Shown: one piece after another, positions 57,031-64,000 of the stretch
How positions within the stretch are numbered: position 1 is the first letter of the stretch
How the letters are laid out: the number at the start of each line of letters is the position of its first letter
Program-made: the position numbers and the translations under genes
Assembly: GCA_019055375.1 (NCBI GenBank)
Contig: JAHQIW010000449.1
Location: forward strand, 1 to 64,000
Length of the DNA: 64,000 bases
Reading direction: 5' to 3'
From: Parelaphostrongylus tenuis
Taxonomy: Eukaryota; Nematoda; Chromadorea; Rhabditida; Metastrongylidae
The notes under the pieces: model-generated
The model's input: only the letters and a program-made list of their open reading frames with translations
Told to the model about the DNA's origin: nothing
The model's database searches: none

Positions 57031-58773
57031 GCACAGGACCTTGCTTTATTTTAACTTCGTAGCATGTTGTTTCATCTCAATCTTTTCCGGCGAGGTAAAT
57101 TTTTGTAGTTTTTTAGGAATGGCTATTTGCTGAACCATCAATGGGGATTTCCCAGAAGCGCCCTTTTGTAAATAAGGGATAAGAGGAAAGATCATGAACC
57201 AAAATATTCTTGTTACTTGATTTTCAATACCACTCCAGCGATATAATTGTTTTCGGATAGTGTGATTAGAACGTGAATTAAATGGAGGGCAGTTTTCTTT
57301 CGCTACCGTAAGGGTTAATTTTCTAACTCTGACTGGTTGTTTAGTTATTCAAAGCATCTGCCCATTTCCTCTTGCGTAGAAAAAATAACTAAACCATCAG
57401 TTAGAATATGGACGGAGGCCTTCTAGCGGGGCTTCCACTTTGAACTTGGAGCCAATAACAAGCTCATAATGAGCTCAAATATTCATTCATCAATCAATTA
57501 TGAATTGTCCAATTTTTAACTTAATTATCGTATAAATAATTTGGCATCGCTTACTTAAGCCTTCGAATGTGAAAATTTTTCGACATACGGAAAATTATAT
57601 CTTAAGTCGAATCTTTGCAGTGCTGCCGCAGTAGATAACATTTTAGTGGTTTGTTCTTAATTTTTCTTCGCTCTCATCCTTATAATCTATCTGTAACTAG
57701 TTTTCCAAAGACCTATAGTGAGGCAGCGGTGAGAATGGCTTCTTGATTATGTGATGGTTCGTTTATTGCTCGCCTTCTTATTTGAAACACGAGGCTTTTC
57801 ACAATATTTGCAGTAGATGAAGCCTCAGACTTGAGTGACCCTTTATAAACCTTCAAACCTAAACTTCTATATCAGCAATTATGGGATATTTAACAACAAA
57901 CGAGTACTGATGTATATACAGGCAAAATATATACACAAAGCCGTGATTAGTGTGTGAAAGCTGTAACAACGGGTCAGCCCACTAGCTTGTACAATAGCAC
58001 AGCTGAAAGTATTGTTTTGATTGATTCGTAGTTCAGCGTTCAAGTTTGCTACGCATGTAATAAGTTGAGATAAATATGAGTAAACTACCTAAATCTGAGG
58101 AAATTATGGGGTTCAGCGGTAAGGTAATAGTTGAATGTCATATCACAAGATGATTATGGAAGAGATAGGCAGTGTGCTTCAGAGGCATAAGGAAGTAATT
58201 AGAAAATACTAAAGATCACCAAAGTGCTCTGGGAGCGGGAGGAGCTTTGACAAAGGTCTAAGATAAGGAACATTGTATGAATGAAAATAAGAAGCTAAAT
58301 GGAAACAGGAAAAAAACGTTGTAACTTTGTGAATGAATAAAGATCAAATGTTGTCGTGTTTGTCTCGGAGTGGGCGATTTGCTTGGTTGAGTCGCCTCTC
58401 GTTTGCTTCTGGCATATCCTTATGTACGCATGTGACTGTCTGGTCCGCATGTGTGCCGATGTAATATGCAATAAACGTGTGATTGAATATTGAGTCACTG
58501 AATTTAGGAAACCGTATAGTGAGGTTAAATAAAGATTGTTCGATAGAAAAGTTTCTATAATTATAGGACAGCTTTTTCTTTTTCAGATATTTCTCAGTTA
58601 CTCTCAAAGGAAAAGATTGTAATTAATACGCTTTTCGTACTTCAATCAATGTATTTCATGTATTACTTTGACTGATCAATAGCTCTGTGATTTGCAGTTT
58701 ATTGCTGATTCAAAACTACAACGAATATAGATTGATTAAAAATGTCTGTTCGGAAGCACATCAAGGCTCAATT
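57031..58773. other. No gene recognised
   Basis: AT-rich. Bases 58520-58773 are the 3' flank of gene copy D and align with 32250-32448. The two ORFs at 58295-58607 (minus) lack motifs. Confidence 0.4.
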
Positions 58774-60574
58774 TCAGTTTCCGCCAACAGTGGCCGACGC
58801 TGAGAAGAAGTGCGATCCAAATGGACCTGATGCTAGCATTCGAACCGCTCTGTTCACTACATTTCGCCACATCGCTGTCGACCAATTAGCCATGATGATG
58901 TTAGTGGTCTCAACATTCATTCCATTGAAAAATGAAGTTGTGCGAGAATGAATGCAACTCAAACCGAAAGAGTTCCAGAGATTGTTAAATGTGTATCGGG
59001 AACACGCTTTATCATCACCATGGGTCCTGTCGTTGTACATGTCTGGGCCGCTTTTCCATTGCAAATTCCCGTTACCGTGTGCCAACGATAATGCAGTTAT
59101 CTTTGTCTTCATTCATTGCCATAACTAAAAGAAACTATAAGCTATCGTATCATATCTTCTCCGATTTTAGCGTGGAGTTGACAAAAAGCTTAGAACAGTT
59201 TTGATCATTGATTTTGTACACATCCATTCAAATCATCTACTGCCTTATTGAATGACTTGGAAAACCCCACTAGAAAATGGCATCGATTTGAAGGTTCTAA
59301 TCTTAAAGTCATATGACAAATGTCTTAATTGAGCACATTTTGTTTTATAAATGCTTGGTGTAATTCTGCCTGCAATATTTCAAATGGCTGCCTCAATATT
59401 GAAGCTCACGCATCTCTCCTGAGCTAACAGTCATTTTGGCAATTAATTGGTGTGTAATTGACTTGAACAGTAAGTTGTCCCAGAATCATTGAGATTACAG
59501 CATCGGGCAAAAGTGCACTACGAGCTTGGCATTCGATGACATCAAAGACCTAAGAGACAAAATTTTTCACTAGCTCAGAGTCTATTTGGAAGTGTCTTCA
59601 ATGAAATTGTGCTAAGCCATTGCGAGTCACAGCAAGCACTAAGAGCTTGGCGCATTGTCAAAAATCAACAACTCGCCACTTACTGCTTTCTAGAGTTCAC
59701 AAAACAGAAAAATTGAAAGATAAGAGCTGATAACTTACCGTTTGCATAACAAGACGGTTTACAAATGTCTGCGCGGCCATCTCGCTTGGTGAAATTCCAG
59801 GGACCCGAGCCTGGACATCGGCGGCGCTAGAATATGCCATAGCAACAGGCAAAGTGAAGCCAGTTAACGGTGAAGGTTCTGTTACTTCCTGCAAAAAATT
59901 TGTACTTTTTTCGGTGAATAATCAAAATTGTCTAGTCTATTTGGATTCATTATTTTCGCTGCCTTCTGGCAGTACTTGAATATCATAAATCCACATAATG
60001 GAAATATTGAGAGTTGCGCAAATATCAACCTGAGACGTTAGGTGAAATCGTTTTACCCTTACTGAGGGGAGCGTTCTACCATTCGCATCCTAGATTCCGC
60101 TCTGCTGCCACTCTTTCTTCGATATATGCAGTCAGCAACCTACCTTTAACGGGTCTGTGCAGACAAGCGCATATCGGCATTAAACCCAGTATAGCTGTGG
60201 TAGCACACACCCCCAAAGGGTGAAAAGCAGACTCAATTTCCGTCTGAGGTCGAACGTTTGCGTACCGTTCAATTTTCGATATACGCATTGTAAAATTTAG
60301 ATGTTACGTCTATGATACGTTTTTCTTCTTTAAATTCAAATTTTTTAGTCAAAAAGACTGAGATTGCGACAGGTTTAGAGTACTGATAAAGTGCCACATA
60401 TAATCGTCATAGAACTCTATCAAAGTTCGGAAAAATTTTAGTACAGACAATATCCTGTTTAATACCTTGACCTGCAGGCATCACTCCACATCCCAACACT
60501 GTCGAGATTGTTGCGAGCAGCGTAGTCACAATGAGACTACTCAAAAGGCTCGCCGGACTGATGGAAATTTTCAT
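58774..60574 (-). pseudogene. Secreted-protein family, copy D (five exons, three single-base shifts)
   Basis: Exons: 1, 60466-60574 (MKISISPASLLSSLIVTTLL, then GCGVMPAGQ, intact 36-codon signal peptide exon); 2, 59739-59888 (150 bases, one more than copy C; the extra A lies in ACCGTTAACTGG); 3, 59410-59549 (140 bases, one more than C, in a run of four A); 4, 58965-59124 (160 bases, one short of frame near GTTGGCACACGG); 5, 58774-58908 (TTNIIMANWSTAMW ... GPFGSHFFSA, 44 codons and TGA, intact). All eight splice sites are GT-AG. Motifs LPVAMAYSSAADVQARVPGI and RSALLPDAVISMILGQ are complete. Without the shifts the product would be about 230 residues, secreted, with about eight cysteines. Three isolated single-base changes with perfect splice sites suggest either a very young pseudogene or assembly errors. 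Function unknown. Confidence 0.85.
60005..60285. repeat. Fold-back SINE-like element in intron 1 of copy D
   Basis: Orthologous by position to 37755-38035. The left arm (minus) ends in CAACCTGAGACG-type sequence; the right arm (plus) has GCTGTGGTAGCACACACCCC, GACTCAATTTCCGTC and TGAGGTCGAACG. Central GCTCTGCTGCCACTC matches the copy C element (CTGCTGCCACTC). Confidence 0.65.
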
Positions 60575-61799
60575 TTATGTTTAAGAAAATATCGTTAGCT
60601 TCAACTGAAAAGGAATTTTCCATTTTTTACATAGGATCGCTTACAAGACAAAAACGGATGTGGAACTCAGAATCTACGCGTGGGTGACGTCGTCCCAACG
60701 GTTCTTTTACCTTCCCAAGCCACAAGTGCTTCTAACTCATCTGATTCAAAGCAAAATTCTACATAACAAGTTCATGTGAGATCTGCTAATCTAAAGCACA
60801 CGGATATCGCTTGACGAGGCCAAATGCATATCAAGTTTTTGATGAGAATATGATATGTAAAAAGGACCACTGAAAAAGTTATGATGAATGCTTCAGTTTT
60901 TCAAATGGCGCAGCTTGAATTTGTCTCCGCCTCCTCATTTTTGATGCTGGGTTATAAAAAACGCAAGTTACAAATTGCCGAATTGCAATGCACTTTCAGG
61001 AGAGAATCCTAAAAGAAGATATGGAATGATGATAACGAAGCATAGCTTCGTTTCAAAACATTATCAGAAATAATTTTCTAAAAAGTAAAACTTCTGTTCT
61101 CATTATCCTACTGCAATTAGTACGACTCGAAAACGTTATGATAGATGGAGGACCTGACTGACACCCAAACTGAGATCTTCTGCAGAACTCCACTGAGAGA
61201 ACAGAAACACAGCCGAAATGGGATGTTAGCGGATCCATAGATATGAAAGGACATAATGAAAGCTACGCAAGCATTGATGGCAGACAGAACGATTCCCTCA
61301 AAGCATCAATTCTTCTTGTGAGTCAGAAAAATTTTACACCAAACAGGATTCGCAGTGTAATGAAATGATAGGACGTTGCTAAGATTGCGGCTGGTGTGGT
61401 ACTGGGCTGAGGCCTCCTTACTTACTTTCTTGATTTCCCAACTCCTTCATCAGGTGGATGGTAATAGAACACCTTCAATTTCTTGCTTTTTTCAAAGTGC
61501 GCAAATAAAATAGTATTTTATGTTGCATATATCGCAGATTTGAGTCTTCTTCCGTTCTTTTGAAATTCTCGAGCTGCTCAATGGTTTATCTCATTTCTCC
61601 AATGTTCCAAAGGGAATCGCCTAAAATATCTGACATACTGTTTCCTTGTGTAGACTATGTAGACTAATCACTTTGATTTATTTACGCTTTTGAGGCTCCT
61701 TTTGCTTAATTTTTTTATTGGATTGGAAGTAAAGTTTTGCACATGTAAAAAATTGAAATGTCATGCATGTATCCAAACAAAATAATATTAACTATTCTT

Positions 61800-62467
61800 C
61801 AAATAAAGGCCATTGTTTTCTCGACTTTCTGCCATCTGCCCAACTGCTAACAATACAACTCGACATTGACAGACTTGCCTTTCGGAATCAACTCAGAATG
61901 CACGTCTTTTCCATTGTTCCATAAAACACAGATCTTGACCTTCTGGCCAAATCGGTTGTGCTTCGGAACTGACGCCGTAGCTTGACCCATCTGAGCTCAC
62001 TGCTCGTCTCGATTGTGGTTGACCAGGAACACCCACCTCTCGCTCGAGGCCACTATGTGTTTTTAAAATAGTCAATCAGTGGACTATTGAGAACTTGGCG
62101 GCAAGTTCCGGCTCCTTCAGCGGTTTGTGCCTCAGTGGTTCGTGCGGACCATGTTGTGGCTTCTTGTGGATAATATTAAGCTGGTGGAGATAACTAAGCA
62201 CATTTGTATGCGAAACATCAAATTTGTTAGCTAATTCGCGAACGCTTGAAGTCGGTTCATCTTCCAGAACAGCAATCAGATCTTCGCCGTTCATTTTGTT
62301 GGGCGCTCCGAGCGAGCCTCTTCTTCAAGGTCAAGATCTCCGGCATTGAAGTATTGAAACCCAGCGTCCAGCAACAGATTTCTTTGTTGTTTCTCACCCT
62401 TCAACTTCGCTGATTTCATTGACTGCAGCTCGCTGTATAAGTTCTCTTTTTCTAATAATGATGCCAT
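61800..62467 (-). mobile_element. Mariner transposase relic (Hsmar/SETMAR-like lineage), C-terminus deleted
   Basis: Minus strand from ATG at 62467: LDAGFQYFNAGDLDLEEEAR then SERPT; a one-base shift at about 62292; EDEPTSSVRELANKFDVSHT and VLSYLHQLNIIHK (second helix-turn-helix); a further shift and internal loss; then WVFLVNHNRDEQ, stop, AQMGQATASVPKHNRFGQ and KVKICVLWNNGKDVHSEL up to SVNVELYC. This order matches mariner transposases of the human SETMAR and hookworm bandit type. The part from the second catalytic Asp onward is absent, and the first motif is cut short, so it is dead. Inserted in the copy D flank only. Confidence 0.85.
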
Positions 62468-63671
62468 AAATTAGGAATATCGATCATTTCGTTGGACATA
62501 GTGGAGAATTCCAACAAAGTGAAGATAGAGACGAATAATCTAGACGTTCAGTGGGAAATCTCACATTAGAAACTTTATTATTCCCCAGGTATATACATGG
62601 AGTTATCTCATGTTTACTAGATTACTCACAACTTCCTTTCCTGCCATCGATTTGGGTTTTGAAGTAATTTGAAACGAACTAACTGTTAGATATTCAATGA
62701 TGTCCTATTAGTCAGGTAGCAGATATCTATCAGATTGTAAAGGGCGGGTCACTGTAGTGAAACTATTTGAGTCGAATTACCTGTGAGAAGATAAAAAGCT
62801 ACCATATTTGTAAACGTTTAGTGCAGAATAGTAGATCGCATTTGGAGATTTTTCTCAACGTTCAAAACCACGCTTATTGCAGTGCCTTCATATAAATTAA
62901 AACGACACAGGATCTCGGCTGGCCTCGCTTTTGCTTAAGTTGCTTAAGCGATGGAAGTGGTGCACAATATTCTCACTGACCGTTTCCTGTACGCTAACCC
63001 TTTGGCCTATGAACAGCATATTGGGAGGGTTGCGTTGGGAAGCCTTCCACTCAGGGTAAGAGTTTTAATGGAAAGCTTTTAAATCTTCATGTTCTTGACA
63101 TTACACTTGGGTCTGAAAAAGAATGCATCATCATCATCTCGATATGTTAGCGCGATTCATCCAGCTCGGAACGTAATAATTATGTTTTGTCTGTTTTGCG
63201 AATGAAAAAGCGAAAGCACAGCCAGCGGTGTAGAGTCATCTCATCTGTTATACGTTTTTTATGAACGTCGAAAAAAGCTGAATAAGCCTTTCTGAACTGT
63301 AACAGTTGGTGTTGCAGTAGTTCCCTATTGTAGCTGTTTCATATTATTGTAACTAACTTGCAGAGCAAATAACAATTTCGTTACATCATTCTTCTTGCAC
63401 TTGGAGCACGGTACTGTACTAAGTTGGCGAAATCCAATGATTGCTTCTTAAAAATTGTGTTATCAATGATTATGTGAACAGAATTAATTCGCAAACACCA
63501 TTTATGTGGACTTCCGTTGGCGTCATGCAATTTTAGCGTGACTCTGGGATCCAATATGAAAAGGGCGAGGCTGAGGGCACTACTGTTACTGGATTCGTTT
63601 CAAAGTAATGGCTGTGAAATCTAACATTGGAAGAAAACATTATAATTCGCATAGTGGACTCAAATCTTCGT

Positions 63672-63707
63672 GGTTCTGATGAAGGCTAGCTCGTCGAAAT
63701 GTTAGCC
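63672..63707 (+). ncRNA. Hammerhead ribozyme variant, all boxes present
   Basis: GGTT (63672-63675), CTGATGA (676-682), A, GGC-TAGCTC-GTC, GAA, ATGT, T, AGCC (704-707). Stem I has 4 pairs, stem II 3 pairs (one G-U), stem III the 4-base palindrome ATGT. The cleavage triplet is GTT. An unpaired A precedes stem II, as in the Penelope-linked copies. It sits at the outer end of the duplicated flank. Confidence 0.68.
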
Positions 63708-63800
63708 TAATGAAGATTGTATTAACACTTGAAACTCAACATATACGCAAAATATCGTTGAACATCAACAATTTTCAACAAGATTCGGACTTCGCACGTT

Positions 63801-64000
63801 GTTTATCTTTCAAAAAAACAGCACAAATCATCGACAGGCCTATTTGTGGTTTCCTACGTAATTACACAAGGTAGATTCATTAGTATCAATTACCGCTTAT
63901 TAGTATTCCAGCAACTTCAAGATTAGTTAGTAAGATATCCCCACGAATTTGTGGCTCTGAGTAACCTTCCACTGAAGGTCGCACAAGAGGAAATAAAACG
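63801..64000. other. Right edge, nothing recognised
   Basis: AT-rich; no feature seen. Confidence 0.4.

Larger units (their letters stand above)
60575..63800. repeat. Upstream flank of copy D, segmental duplicate of 41377-43660
   Basis: Collinear with the copy C flank except for the mariner insertion at 61.8-62.5 kb. Similarity ends near 63800 (CTCAAATCTTCGTGG, then a hammerhead, then decaying identity). No gene recognised. Confidence 0.75.

Noticed and set aside
58742..58951. 69-codon plus-strand ORF conserved at 32.45 kb
   Set aside because: Its conservation comes from the minus-strand last exon of copies C and D, which has a shared stop codon, splice site and reading frame.
1..64000. CRISPR array, prophage, bacterial operon or rRNA genes
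   Set aside because: No regularly spaced repeats, no phage or rRNA-like sequence, and the coding parts have introns; the window is eukaryotic.

Overview
The window looks like a repeat-rich stretch of a parasitic clade V nematode genome, most probably a hookworm (Ancylostoma or Necator type). The reasons are an AT-rich non-coding background, short nematode-style introns in the one gene family that can be read, RTE-type retrotransposon pieces of the kind common in hookworms, mariner relics, and no bacterial signal such as operons or ribosome binding sites. This assignment rests on family recognition, not on a database search.

Genes: one recognisable family dominates, a five-exon gene for a small secreted protein of about 220-235 residues. 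Four copies are seen. Copy A (96-615, minus, running off the left edge) and copy B (17262-18747, plus) form one subfamily and lie in inverted orientation with homologous upstream DNA. Copy C (32449-41376, minus) and copy D (58774-60574, minus) form a second subfamily and sit in a diverged segmental duplication that includes several kilobases of upstream flank (41377-43660 and 60575-63800). Splice sites are well kept in all copies, but A, B and D carry single-base shifts, and C has intact exons 2-5 with a broken first exon. Two weak exon candidates (10626-10799 and 11604-11731, minus) may belong to another secreted protein. The remaining DNA has no gene I can support.

Mobile DNA: RTE-type retrotransposons (906-2290 minus, 14605-16575 minus, and 3' ends at 14284, 20650, 48115 and 53836 plus); a second non-LTR fragment (22618-22975 minus); Penelope-like elements with the GIY-YIG end of the protein (21700-22130, 32950-33730 and 56255-57030 minus; 35825-36260 plus); two mariner relics (39000-39905 plus, 61800-62467 minus); tRNA-derived SINE-like repeats, several joined head-to-head as fold-back elements; and a diverged tandem repeat of about 150 bases at 23, 27, 28.5-29.3, 30.8-31.3 and 34.4-35.0 kb.

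The most interesting layer is a set of about a dozen hammerhead ribozyme motifs, intact and decayed. Some lie just downstream of Penelope-like ORF ends, as known for that group. Three others are divergent pairs inside palindromic elements at 46.55-46.92, 48.47-48.93 and 53.29-53.78 kb. In almost all of them stem III is a bare palindrome (from ATGT up to a 12-base palindrome), which fits the dimer-cleaving small hammerheads described for Penelope-like elements.
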